Assembly (NCBI GenBank): GCA_001749745.1
Contig: JWTM01000424.1
Location: 310,001 to 374,000, forward strand
From: Candidatus Marispirochaeta associata
Lineage (GTDB): Bacteria > Spirochaetota > Spirochaetia > JC444 > Marispirochaetaceae
DNA length: 64,000 bases
Direction of reading: 5' to 3'
The notes below the pieces were generated by a model that worked only from the letters and a program-made list of their open reading frames with translations, was not told the DNA's origin and ran no database searches. Position numbers and translations under genes: made by a program. Below, in pieces: positions 41,400-50,213 of the stretch; the stretch's first letter is position 1; each line of letters starts with the position of its first letter.

Positions 41400-43156
41400 T
41401 TTATTATTGTCGTTAAGCGAACGCCTTCAGGTAGACTAATATCCCATGAATGTTGTCCGCTTAAGTTTATCCCTGCTTCATAGTAAAGATTGCTGTTATT
41501 TTCGGGAGCATCCAGACCTATAAGAAAAAATGGTGTATAGATAAACGGTGCATTCACTCCGTTTGTGTGCCAATAATAGTCACCGTAACTATCAGTGACT
41601 TTCTCGATATAGTTAAACATATTAATTGCGCCAAGCTGATAAGTTGTGCCGTTTCCTGTAGTATTTAAAAAGCCCCCGGTATTCAAGGTAATACCGGTGT
41701 TCGGATTTTCAATTTCTGAGATAATGTTGGCTACACCCCACTTAACCAATAGGCTCTCCAGAGTTTCTCCCGGTATTTCAGAAAGAATCGCCTCTGCATC
41801 GACATATTCATTCTTTACTATCTCTCCGAAGAGTGAAGCTCCCCCAAAGTTTCTCGATAGGTATGCACCGAATGAGTAGGATGCAGCATAGGAATATAGG
41901 TCTCCGAGCCACGTGGTTAAAGAAAACTCTGGAACATAATATGGTAGCCTCCCGGAGCTATTTCCCGATAGGCCCGCGCTCCCAATGGTGTAATCGACAC
42001 CTCTCGGACCATCCACTTCTATCTTGTTTGAAACAAGATCCTCTGCAACCAGGGAACACATCTCATTGATCCAAGTATCGGTAAAGCCGACATTATTAAG
42101 AACCTGCTTCTGATAAAAATGAATCATGTGTTGAAACTCATGGGCAAGGGTAGATATTGTTTGTTTGACCCAATAGTTATCTGTACTCCATGTTTCTGAA
42201 GAGTAGAGGGCGGCATCGAGACTGAATCGAATACACTCGTCGGATTCATAGTCTGGTGTGTTTATATAATTATGAAGGGAGGTAAAATATCCCACCGTTC
42301 TTGATTCCCCAACACCAGGAACGCCATCACTCTCGATATCATGTAATATTATGCTAATACTGTTGTCATATTTTCCGTTTAGAGTGGAAATTAAATTGCC
42401 ATTAAATGGATGAGTTCCCCACTCACTGCCGAATACATTCGTAATCCAATGATAAATATCATTCTCATCGGTAGTATTCATGAAATAATCGGCAAGGTAA
42501 TCCACCATTGTCTGGTTGATTGTCCCATTCCCCCCGCTTCCGGTCTCATCCCAATAACTGTTCTCGACCCATATCTCTAATCGTTTAGGTGAATAGGCTC
42601 CCACCGGGACTACTTTCGCTAAGGTACATGATACGTCCACTTCTGCAATATCATCCCTAAATGTTCCAGTATCCCCTTCTGTGGCTGAGCTGTGACTTAT
42701 GGGAAGGCTATTCCTGTAAATCGTTGATAGCTCAGTCTTCTTGGCCACCTGGAGCGAAGCGAGTGCTTCTATTTCCTCTTGCTTTAAACTATCCGCACCT
42801 CGGATTGCTAATTCAAAATTCGAGCCCCTTGGAATATAGCTGTTTTCGGTTATTAGCAGTGGTGTTTCTTGCTCAGATAGCACAACCCAGGCTTCCGGCC
42901 TGGAATCGGCTTTGTAGTTGGAGTAGTTAGTGAAGATGAAGAAGACATCGTTGTTCGATAAGCCATCCAACTCATACATAAACGACCCTGTATTAGATAA
43001 GGTCTCCACAGTGTAAGGGCCGCCGTCTATAGTAATATTCGGATCCGGAGCGGGAATATTAAGATCCTCGCCTCCCCCAGCACCCCCGCCTGTACAGGCG
43101 CTGAAGCTGGTAATAATTATTAAGGCTGTTAGATAGAGGGCAAAGGATTTCTTCAT
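41396..43156 (-). CDS. M30 (hyicolysin)-type zinc metallopeptidase lipoprotein
   Basis: 586 residues. The signal peptide ends at Cys21, followed by a Gly-rich tether (TGGGAGGGED). The zinc site is HEFQH (His339, Glu340, His343) with the third ligand Glu365 in WINE, as in gluzincins of family M30. The N-terminal 180 residues are beta-rich; after the active site comes a region typical of M30 with WLGDLYSYAASYSFG. Gene composition is visibly more AT-rich than neighbours, like the lipoprotein at 1977. It is likely a surface or secreted protease. It heads an operon with the two small paralogues. Confidence 0.82.
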   Translation of the reverse strand: MKKSFALYLTALIIITSFSACTGGGAGGGEDLNIPAPDPNITIDGGPYTVETLSNTGSFMYELDGLSNNDVFFIFTNYSNYKADSRPEAWVVLSEQETPLLITENSYIPRGSNFELAIRGADSLKQEEIEALASLQVAKKTELSTIYRNSLPISHSSATEGDTGTFRDDIAEVDVSCTLAKVVPVGAYSPKRLEIWVENSYWDETGSGGNGTINQTMVDYLADYFMNTTDENDIYHWITNVFGSEWGTHPFNGNLISTLNGKYDNSISIILHDIESDGVPGVGESRTVGYFTSLHNYINTPDYESDECIRFSLDAALYSSETWSTDNYWVKQTISTLAHEFQHMIHFYQKQVLNNVGFTDTWINEMCSLVAEDLVSNKIEVDGPRGVDYTIGSAGLSGNSSGRLPYYVPEFSLTTWLGDLYSYAASYSFGAYLSRNFGGASLFGEIVKNEYVDAEAILSEIPGETLESLLVKWGVANIISEIENPNTGITLNTGGFLNTTGNGTTYQLGAINMFNYIEKVTDSYGDYYWHTNGVNAPFIYTPFFLIGLDAPENNSNLYYEAGINLSGQHSWDISLPEGVRLTTIIK

Positions 43157-43189
43157 TTCGGTACCGTCTCGCTTGACTTCTAAGTTATT

Positions 43190-43217
43190 ACATTAAGCAT
43201 AATACATCCCCGGTCAA
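43190..43217 (-). promoter_or_regulatory. Candidate promoter of the M30 peptidase operon
   Basis: TTGACC (43212-43217), 16-bp spacer and TAATGT (43190-43195) on the minus strand. A weaker plus-strand pair (TTGACT 43173-43178, CATAAT 43198-43203, 19-bp spacer) overlaps it and could serve the divergent VWA gene. Confidence 0.35.
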
Positions 43218-43260
43218 ACTTCCATTCCCGTGCTATTCTTTCTCTTCGGAGGCCTATCCA

Positions 43261-45102
43261 ATGCAAAAACGACTCTTTTTCGCCCTGTTGATTATCATAA
43301 GCCTGGTGTTTTCTGCCTGCTCGGGCATGCCCGAGGGGGATGCCGGTCCAGTCGAAACGCCGGAACCGGGTGTCTCCGATCCGGCGCCCGATGAAGTCCC
43401 GGCAGATGAGCCTTCACCTCCGCCGGCGCCAGAACCGGGAGAGAAACGCAAGGAGAGCGGTGCACGGGAAAGTGAGGCCGGAGAGGAGTTGATGCTGATG
43501 GAGGATGCGGCTTCCATGGCCGCCCCCGACGCACGCACCGGCGGAGGATCGTCCTACGGGGCGGCCGAGCGCCCTTCCGAGTCGGGGCTTTCCGCGGGTT
43601 ATGCCGACGATAACGAACAGTACGGATATTTTCTCTCGTTTCTCGATGAGTACTCCCAGGCCCGACACCTGGAACTGGATGTAAGCGAGCGGATCGTGCT
43701 GCGCTTGAGCGATGCCGATGGGAAGTCGGTCCCCAATGCGGATATCCGGATCAGCGCCGCCGGCCGACCGCTGATTCAAGGGCGGACCACCTCGGAGGGG
43801 GAGTTCCTCTTCTTCCCCCGGGCTTACGGCGATATGGAGAGTGGTGAATTCAGCCTCGATGTCCGCTCCTCGGCCGGGGATTTAACCCGCACAATCGCGC
43901 GGGATGGGCTGCGTACCCTGGATCTCAAGCTGAGCCGATCCCGCCGGATTCCCGATCCGCCGGAGGTGGATATCCTTTTTGTGCTGGATACCACCGGCAG
44001 CATGGGCGAAGAGATCGAGCGGCTGAAGACGACGATCGAACTGATCCACCTCAATCTTAGTTCTATGCCCGCCGCTCCGGCCATTCGCTTCGGCCTGGTG
44101 CTCTACAAAGACGTGGGAGACGAGTACCGTACGCAGGCCGTTCCCTTGACTGCAGATCTTGAAGAATTCCAGGCGGCTTTGGCGCCGGTCTACGCCTCCG
44201 GCGGCGGGGACACCCCGGAGGATCTGCAGCAGGCGCTGCATGAAGGCATAAACGGGATGGCCTGGAACGAGGAGGGTATCCGGCTGGTCTACGTAATCAC
44301 CGACGCCCCGCCCCAGCTCGATTACGAGGATACGCCTCCCTATCCGGAGACCCTCAAAGCGGCCCAGACTGAGGGTATCCGGATCTACTCGGTGGGTACC
44401 GGCGGTCTGCCGCTGGACGGTGAGTATGTGCTGCGCCAGATGGCCCAGTTTACCGGCGGCCGCTATATCTTCCTCACCTACGGTGAACAGGGCGAGAGCG
44501 AAGGCGGTGCGCCGGGCAGCGTCAGCCACCACACCGGGGCCAACTTTCAAACCGATAAGCTCGAGTCGATCATTATCCGCTTCACGAAGGAGGAGATCGG
44601 TCATCTGACGGACAAACCTCTGGAGGAGCCGGAACCCTACTTTACCGCCGCGAAAATCGAGTCGGAGGAGCGGGAGGAGACCCTGGCGAAGCTCTTTGGA
44701 GAGGCGATAGAGCAGTTGGCCGATTTCTCCACCATCGCGTTGGATGCCGATTTCCGGATTGCGGTGCTCCCGGTAGAAGCCAAGAACGGCGCCAGCCGGA
44801 TTCAGGCCGAGTATTTCACCGAGCGGCTGGTGCTGGCCGCAGGGGAGAGCGAGCGCTTCGCCCTGGTCGAGCGGCAGGATCTGCAGGCGGTTCTCGAGGA
44901 GCTGGAACTGCAGCTGAGTGGTCTTACATCCGGAGAGGGGGCGGCGGAGCTGGGAGAGCTCTTGAACGCCCGTGGTCTGGCGGCGGCAACCCTGTTCGAG
45001 AACGAGGAGGGCTTCGAGCTCTTCCTGCGCTTGATTCGGGTCGAGACGGGGGAGGTCTTGAGCGTAACCAGGATGAGGATTGATCGAGCCTTGGGTCTGT
45101 AG
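43261..45102 (+). CDS. VWA-domain lipoprotein with FlgO/CsgG-like C-terminus
   Basis: 613 residues. GGAGG precedes ATG 43261. The signal peptide ends in VFSAC. A Pro/Glu-rich linker (about 22-110) is followed by a carboxypeptidase-regulatory-like beta domain (about 140-225) and a von Willebrand A domain (about 235-420). The MIDAS is complete or nearly so: DTTGSMGEE (Asp243), a Thr/Asp-containing GGDTPEDLQQAL and VITDAPP. Residues about 495-610 (FRIAVLPVE, YFTERLVLAAGESERFALVERQDLQ, LLNARGLAAATLF) look like the FlgO/CsgG/TolB-N type envelope domain. Likely an adhesion or envelope-assembly protein. Followed by DUF554. Confidence 0.85.
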   Translation: MQKRLFFALLIIISLVFSACSGMPEGDAGPVETPEPGVSDPAPDEVPADEPSPPPAPEPGEKRKESGARESEAGEELMLMEDAASMAAPDARTGGGSSYGAAERPSESGLSAGYADDNEQYGYFLSFLDEYSQARHLELDVSERIVLRLSDADGKSVPNADIRISAAGRPLIQGRTTSEGEFLFFPRAYGDMESGEFSLDVRSSAGDLTRTIARDGLRTLDLKLSRSRRIPDPPEVDILFVLDTTGSMGEEIERLKTTIELIHLNLSSMPAAPAIRFGLVLYKDVGDEYRTQAVPLTADLEEFQAALAPVYASGGGDTPEDLQQALHEGINGMAWNEEGIRLVYVITDAPPQLDYEDTPPYPETLKAAQTEGIRIYSVGTGGLPLDGEYVLRQMAQFTGGRYIFLTYGEQGESEGGAPGSVSHHTGANFQTDKLESIIIRFTKEEIGHLTDKPLEEPEPYFTAAKIESEEREETLAKLFGEAIEQLADFSTIALDADFRIAVLPVEAKNGASRIQAEYFTERLVLAAGESERFALVERQDLQAVLEELELQLSGLTSGEGAAELGELLNARGLAAATLFENEEGFELFLRLIRVETGEVLSVTRMRIDRALGL

Positions 45103-45113
45103 TAGCATGCCCC

Positions 45114-45791
45114 ATGCTCGGAACCATAACCAACACCGCCGCCGTACTCCTGGGGAGCGGAATCGGCCTTCTGATCCACTCTCGGCTCCCCAAACGAATC
45201 ACCACCATCGTTTTTCAGGCGATCGGTCTCTTTACCCTGCTTCTCGGGGTCTCCATGGCCCTGAAGACCGACCGCTACCTGATCATGGTCTTCAGTCTGG
45301 TCCTTGGGGCGATCTGCGGTGAGTTGATCGATCTCGATGCGGGTTTCAATCGCATGAGCGAGGCCTTGAAGCGACGCCTGAAGATCGGCGGCGACGGCTT
45401 CACCGAGGGGCTGATAACCGCCTTTTTTCTCTTCTGCGTGGGATCGATGACGATCCTCGGCGCTTTCGAGGAGGGATTGGGCGGGGAGCCGACCCTGCTG
45501 ATGACGAAATCGGTGTTGGACGGATTTTCCTCAATCGCCCTGGCGGCTTCCCTCGGTATCGGCGTACTCTTCTCGGCCCTGCCTCTCTTCCTGGTTCAGG
45601 GGGGGCTGACTCTCTTCGCCGCATCTCTGCAGGATTTCTTTACGCCTGAGATGATCGACGCCTTGAGCGCCGTCGGCGGCGTGCTCTTATTGGGGCTGGG
45701 GATCTCGATTCTTGAGATAAAGAGGATCAAGGTGGCGAATCTGCTGCCGAGTCTGGTCTTTATCCTGCTTTTAGCCTATATCTTCCCCTGA
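45114..45791 (+). CDS. DUF554 membrane protein (YdfK/YqgA family)
   Basis: 225 residues with six or seven membrane helices. Family features include the N-terminal LGTITNTAAVLLGSGIGLL, FFLFCVGSMTILGAFEEGL and the VLLLGLGISILEIKRIKVANLLPSL end. Members are proposed transporters of unknown substrate. It follows the VWA gene by 11 bases and ends with a 16-base tail-to-tail overlap with the gene at 45776. Confidence 0.9.
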   Translation: MLGTITNTAAVLLGSGIGLLIHSRLPKRITTIVFQAIGLFTLLLGVSMALKTDRYLIMVFSLVLGAICGELIDLDAGFNRMSEALKRRLKIGGDGFTEGLITAFFLFCVGSMTILGAFEEGLGGEPTLLMTKSVLDGFSSIALAASLGIGVLFSALPLFLVQGGLTLFAASLQDFFTPEMIDALSAVGGVLLLGLGISILEIKRIKVANLLPSLVFILLLAYIFP

Positions 45792-46162
45792 TCGACGACC
45801 TCTTTCATCACGTAGTTCAAGAGGCTTTCGTCGAGATCCAGGGCAAAATCATTGACGCAGTCCCGGATCGTCTCCCAGATTGCCCCCGGGAGTTCGCCTT
45901 CGGTGCTGCCGAACTCTTCCCAGAAGAGCTCCACTACCATGGTCAGGGCGGTGGATGCATTGTGCAGCTGATCGCGATCGCTGATGGCGGATAGTTCAAG
46001 CGCATCGGCACAGCCCCAGAAGAGATCCTGGATCATGTCGTCCGGCAGATCATCGGGGAGGCTCCCGCGAAAGGCCTCATTGATCTGTTCGAGTTTCTCG
46101 TCCCCCTGACGGGGATCCTTGGCTATCTTCAGCATGCGGCGATAAAAACGGTCGCTTTCCAT
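45776..46162 (-). CDS. Small acidic cytosolic protein of unknown function
   Basis: 128 residues from ATG 46162, which has AAAGGAG 5 bases upstream. A longer in-frame start reaches into the preceding cyclase gene and is less likely. The protein is helical and acidic (LPDDLPDDMIQDLFWGCADALEL, DLDESLLNYVMKEVVDQ) with no signal peptide or recognised domain. It follows the GAF-GGDEF gene by about 20 bases and may be co-transcribed with it. Confidence 0.6.
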   Translation of the reverse strand: MESDRFYRRMLKIAKDPRQGDEKLEQINEAFRGSLPDDLPDDMIQDLFWGCADALELSAISDRDQLHNASTALTMVVELFWEEFGSTEGELPGAIWETIRDCVNDFALDLDESLLNYVMKEVVDQGKI

Positions 46163-46182
46163 CTTGTCTCCTTTCTTCAGTC

Positions 46183-47235
46183 TCAGCCGAGGAACTCGCT
46201 CAGGTAGCAACCCAGATCCTCTACATCCGCTTCGATCTTGCGGGTTTTCTCGAAGTAGAGGGCCTTGTCCGCAGAGTCGAAGACCTCCGCCACCGACTCG
46301 GGCGATCCGGAGTGGATGCCGATGCTGACGGCGAAGGGGAAGTCCCGCCGGTCATTGACCATTGCCAGGTGCGCGTTTATGCGCTGCTTGACCCGTTCGG
46401 CGTCGGCGGTTTCCGCTTCGGGCATGATGACCGCAAACTCGTCTCCCCCGTAGCGGCAGAGGATATCCATCTTGCGAACATTTTTCTTCAGGATCTCAGC
46501 CAAGTCCTGCAGGACCTGGTCGCCTTTCAGGTGGCCCTGGGTGTCGTTGATCTCCTTGAAATTGTCCACGTCGAACATCAGGATCGTTATGGGGGACTCC
46601 TTGCGGCGACAGCGCTCTACCTCCCGATCGAGAGCACGTTCCATACCGCGACGGTTGAGGACGCCGGTCAGCGGATCGGTTACGGCGATGCGCTTCAGGG
46701 CCGCGGTATAGTAGGCCCGCTGGATCGCTATGGCGGCAAAGTCGGCGATCGTTACCAGTATCTTCAGGTCGAGGGCGCTGAAGGGAGTATTGTTGGCCTT
46801 GTTGATCAGTTCGATTACGCCGAAGACCTTGCCCTTATGCAGCAGGGGGACGCCGATAATCGAGCGGGTTTTGAAGCCGATCGTCTCGTCCATGGTAGGA
46901 TCGAAGCGCTCATCCCGGTCGACGTCCTCGACGATTATCGGGGCGGCATTGTCGGCTATCCAGCCGGCGATTCCCTTCCCGGGAGGAAGCAGCTTACCCC
47001 GCAGGGCCGCGGCTCCTTCCCCCTCGACCTCATAGAAGCGGAGGCCTCCGGTTTGCGGATCCGTAAGGAGGATAGACCAATTGCGGGGAGCGAAGATTGC
47101 GCCGATGTGCTGCTGTACCTCACGGATCGTCTCGGCCACCGAGGCGGCGGAGGTAATGCCCTTGGCCATGTCGGCGAAGTAGGAGAGCTTTACCAGATCG
47201 GAGAGTGCCGTATCCTGTTTCATCTCCCCCAACAT
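46183..47235 (-). CDS. GAF-GGDEF diguanylate cyclase
   Basis: 350 residues. A GAF domain (about 25-175) has GKGIAGWIAD, IGVPLLHKGKVFGVIELINK and ALDLKILVTIADFAAIAI. A complete GGDEF domain (about 185-340) has DPLTGVLNRRG, FDVDNFKEINDTQGH, I-site RKMD and active-site RYGGDEF. It should make cyclic di-GMP under control of a small ligand bound to GAF and be product-inhibited through the I-site. A methionine four codons downstream is an alternative start. Confidence 0.93.
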   Translation of the reverse strand: MLGEMKQDTALSDLVKLSYFADMAKGITSAASVAETIREVQQHIGAIFAPRNWSILLTDPQTGGLRFYEVEGEGAAALRGKLLPPGKGIAGWIADNAAPIIVEDVDRDERFDPTMDETIGFKTRSIIGVPLLHKGKVFGVIELINKANNTPFSALDLKILVTIADFAAIAIQRAYYTAALKRIAVTDPLTGVLNRRGMERALDREVERCRRKESPITILMFDVDNFKEINDTQGHLKGDQVLQDLAEILKKNVRKMDILCRYGGDEFAVIMPEAETADAERVKQRINAHLAMVNDRRDFPFAVSIGIHSGSPESVAEVFDSADKALYFEKTRKIEADVEDLGCYLSEFLG

Positions 47236-47279
47236 ACACCCTTTATAGATTCTTATCCAATATCGCCATTCCCGTCATT

Positions 47280-49412
47280 TTAGATCTGGAGAAAGTCGTA
47301 GACAAGCTTCATTATCAGACCCGGATTATTCTTCAAGAAGGAGAGCACATCACCCTTCTCGATAACATAGCCGGAGACGGTCTCATCGTGCACGAAGGAA
47401 AAGCTGGCAGGCTCTCCCCGGTGGATCTTGACCATGGCGCCGATAAAGTCTCCCCGGCCCAGACGGGTTATCTCGTTCTCACCGTCCAGGACACGCACCT
47501 CTCCTGCGCGGATGATAAAGCTGTATTTCAGCTCATCCCCCTTGTTGAGGATAGTGCCGGAGCCGGTGAACTCCATCGGATTGAGGAGGGACTCGAGCAG
47601 GGTCTTCTGGGTACTGGTCAGGATGCGGAAGAAGGGACTGGTGGAGAGGACGTTCCAGGTCTCCGTATCCCGGACTGCCGAGAGCCGGGTCAGGGTACGC
47701 TCGAGCTCGGTTCCCTGAATGAAGGAGAGAAAGCGTTCTCCCTGAATGGTGTAGAGCTCGACATCGGTTTCGGCATAGACATCCGCCGCCCGGGGACGCT
47801 TGTTGATCAGGGCCGCCTCTCCGAAGTAGTCGTAGGTGCCGTAGACCTTGCGCTGTTTTAAATCCTTGCCCGCCACGGAGATGTTCCCCGATTTGATAAT
47901 GTAAAAACGGTCTCCAGGGGATCCCTTGGCGATGATCTTCTCCCCCTTGGCGTAGCTCTCCTCCTCCACCAGGGAGATAAACTCCTGGGCCTTGCTGATC
48001 GTCATATTCTGAAAGAAGTCGAGATGATTCAGTAATCCCAGGATGTGATAGGTTCGCTCGTAAGAGGGCGCCGCCACGGATAGTTCCCGGGTTTTCTCGA
48101 TGCCGAAGCTGGCCAGAGTGAGGGAGCTCTGTTCCGGAAAATCCTTCTTGGCGATGTGGTAGACAACGGTCCGCTCTTTTATATCGGTCGGCAACCGGTC
48201 GAGGACGTCGATGGGGGTGTGCAGCGGGGCGATCCCCGACTCGTGATAAACGATGTCCGACTCCCAGGGGAAAGCCCGGAGTTCATCGTACCGTCTCCTA
48301 CTGATTGTTCCGTTTTCCAGCAAACTCCGTTGTAAATCGGGGTCGGCGTTGTGATCCGAGGAGTAGACCATAGAACGGCCCTGAAATTCGGTACGGAATC
48401 CGACGGTAGGTATGGAATGGAGGGAGTAGTAGAATCTGAACTCAGCACAGTGGATAAAGATCGGTTCGCCGATCCTGACGGGTTGAAAATCGAAGAGCTG
48501 GGTAAGATAGTCGACGGTTACCTGAGTCAGTGCTGCGTACTTCCTCAAGAAGCTCTGCATTACCGTCCGGGTGGTATAGACGGTGATCTTTCCCTCTTCC
48601 AGAATCTTCTGCAAGGTTCCCGCGTCGTGGTCGGCGTGGCAGTGAGTCAGAATAATGCTGTCGATCAGCTTCGGGCTGACGTTGGAGTCGATCAGCCACT
48701 CGGTGGTATTCACCGGCGGATCGATCATGATACCCCGGCGGTTGAGCCAGAGGATAAATCCCGAGGTGTTCTCTTTGGGATCGAAGCCGTGGCTCGGACC
48801 TAGACAGGTCATCCCGAAGAGGGGCGGTTTGTAGGGCTCCGGGAGTCGCTTGCCGATATCGTAGGTCGGATTATATTGGATGTTTCCCGGGACCTCGCCG
48901 TAGATGGTTGATCCGTCGCTGACGCGGAAGGTATCATCCGGAGTAATCTCCACCTTGATCCCCCGCACCTGCAGACGATTCTCCTCGAAAAAGATGAATC
49001 CCACCAGCTGCCCCAGTTTCATCTCGCCCCGGAAGTGTTTCATCTCGTTCTCGATTCTGGCAATATCCTCAGGGTCGGTGCCGGGGGGATACTCGCCGGA
49101 TAGGGATATCTTTTCAGGGCCGAAGAGGGCTTCCCGCAGGATGGTGGCGAAGGGTTTGAGCTGTTCTTTTTGACAAAGGATGTAGGTCTTGCGTTTTTTC
49201 AGGAAGAAATTGTAGTAGATGGGAAACTCGACCTCGGCAACGCTGATACCCTTGATCCAGTTGAAGAAGCGGTTGGGAAGCACGAAGAACTGGGGTACTC
49301 CCTTGGGCAGATGCATCGAGTCCTTGATAGTCTCCGGCGGTGAGCCAAACTGTATATAGCCGGCCGGGGTATCAACAATGTAGCCGCCGCGGGGAAGGGT
49401 GATTGCGTCCAT
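47280..49412 (-). CDS. Metallo-beta-lactamase-fold hydrolase fused to two cNMP-binding domains
   Basis: 710 residues. AAGGAGG precedes ATG 49412. An N-terminal domain (about 1-190) has no family I can name. A metallo-beta-lactamase fold (about 195-430) has the metal motif THCHADHD (His257, His259, Asp261, His262), SSDHNADPD and a late VYHIAKK His. Two tandem CRP-like cyclic-nucleotide-binding domains follow (about 440-570 and 585-710), with GSPGDRFYIIKSG and a FGEAALINKRPRAADV phosphate-binding cassette in the first; the second is weaker. There is no DNA-binding helix. A cyclic-nucleotide-gated hydrolase, possibly a phosphodiesterase, is a plausible inference. Confidence 0.85.
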   Translation of the reverse strand: MDAITLPRGGYIVDTPAGYIQFGSPPETIKDSMHLPKGVPQFFVLPNRFFNWIKGISVAEVEFPIYYNFFLKKRKTYILCQKEQLKPFATILREALFGPEKISLSGEYPPGTDPEDIARIENEMKHFRGEMKLGQLVGFIFFEENRLQVRGIKVEITPDDTFRVSDGSTIYGEVPGNIQYNPTYDIGKRLPEPYKPPLFGMTCLGPSHGFDPKENTSGFILWLNRRGIMIDPPVNTTEWLIDSNVSPKLIDSIILTHCHADHDAGTLQKILEEGKITVYTTRTVMQSFLRKYAALTQVTVDYLTQLFDFQPVRIGEPIFIHCAEFRFYYSLHSIPTVGFRTEFQGRSMVYSSDHNADPDLQRSLLENGTISRRRYDELRAFPWESDIVYHESGIAPLHTPIDVLDRLPTDIKERTVVYHIAKKDFPEQSSLTLASFGIEKTRELSVAAPSYERTYHILGLLNHLDFFQNMTISKAQEFISLVEEESYAKGEKIIAKGSPGDRFYIIKSGNISVAGKDLKQRKVYGTYDYFGEAALINKRPRAADVYAETDVELYTIQGERFLSFIQGTELERTLTRLSAVRDTETWNVLSTSPFFRILTSTQKTLLESLLNPMEFTGSGTILNKGDELKYSFIIRAGEVRVLDGENEITRLGRGDFIGAMVKIHRGEPASFSFVHDETVSGYVIEKGDVLSFLKNNPGLIMKLVYDFLQI

Positions 49413-49469
49413 GCATCCTCCTTACCTCTATTGTCGGCAATATCCGCATATTTGGCAAATTTATGAGAA

Positions 49470-49502
49470 CGGCACCCCTAGGCCGCAGGGTATAGGGTGC
49501 CG
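49470..49502 (-). terminator. Candidate terminator after sodA/B
   Basis: An 8-bp stem CGGCACCC/GGGTGCCG with a 17-base loop, followed on the minus strand by TTCTCATAAATTT. The U-tract is poor, so efficiency is uncertain. Confidence 0.4.
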
Positions 49503-49525
49503 AGGTTTACGCATAGCGAGCAGTA

Positions 49526-50125
49526 TCAGCTTGTATAGTTCTTTTCCACCGCCTTCCAGTTGATGATACTCCAGAAAGCTTCGATGTAGTCGGCACGGCG
49601 GTTCTGATACTTCAGGTAGTAGGCGTGCTCCCAGACATCGAGACCCAAGATCGGTACCAGACCCTCCGCTAGCGGGGTGTCCTGGTTTGCGGTGGAGTGA
49701 ACCACCAGTCCGCCGTCGCTCTTTTTCGAGAGCCAGGCCCAGCCGGAACCGAAGCGGCCGGCGGCCGCGGCGCCGAATTCCGTCTTGAACTGTTCGAAAC
49801 TGCCGAAATCCCGCTGCAGGGCATTCTTGATTTCTCCCGCCGGTTCGCCGCCGGCTCCTAGGATCTGCCAGAATAGGGTGTGGTTGAAGTGGCCTCCGCC
49901 GCTGTTGCGGACCGCGGTTCGGACCGACTCCGGCAGGGAATCGATGCTGCGGAGGAGATCCTCCAGGCCGCGGCCCGCCAGGTCGGGGGCTTTCTCTATG
50001 GCGGCATTCAGTTTCGCCACATAGCCGGCGTGGTGTTTATCGTGGTGGATCTCCATCGTGCGGGCGTCAATATATGGTTCAAGCGCATCATACGCGTAGG
50101 GAAGATCGGGAAGAGTAAAACTCAT
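49526..50125 (-). CDS. sod: Superoxide dismutase, Fe/Mn family
   Basis: 199 residues from ATG 50125, with GGAGG 5 bases upstream; the in-frame TTG at 50137 lies in that ribosome-binding site. Metal ligands of the Fe/Mn family are visible: His27 in EIHHDKHH, a His in [10 protein letters not shown], and Asp/His in [20 protein letters not shown] and the terminal WSIINW are typical. Residues around the second shell do not let me assign Fe versus Mn. It detoxifies superoxide, so the organism meets oxygen at least transiently. The promoter carries a 19-bp palindrome over the -10. Confidence 0.96.
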   Translation of the reverse strand: MSFTLPDLPYAYDALEPYIDARTMEIHHDKHHAGYVAKLNAAIEKAPDLAGRGLEDLLRSIDSLPESVRTAVRNSGGGHFNHTLFWQILGAGGEPAGEIKNALQRDFGSFEQFKTEFGAAAAGRFGSGWAWLSKKSDGGLVVHSTANQDTPLAEGLVPILGLDVWEHAYYLKYQNRRADYIEAFWSIINWKAVEKNYTS

Positions 50126-50147
50126 ATCTACCTCCAAGGTGGTTTAA

Positions 50148-50183
50148 TATTACAAAATTAGTAATAAAAAGCCCTTGGATCAA
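50148..50183 (-). promoter_or_regulatory. sod promoter with operator-like palindrome on the -10
   Basis: Minus strand: -35 TTGATC (50178-50183), 17-bp spacer, -10 TAATTT (50155-50160). TATTAC-N7-GTAATA (50148-50166) is a perfect inverted repeat that encloses the -10 box. A repressor bound there would block the promoter. PerR/Fur-type or FNR-type control are possibilities, but the match to their consensus is incomplete. Confidence 0.6.
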
Positions 50184-50213
50184 ATCACGGTCTGATAATG
50201 TAGGGAGAGAGGT

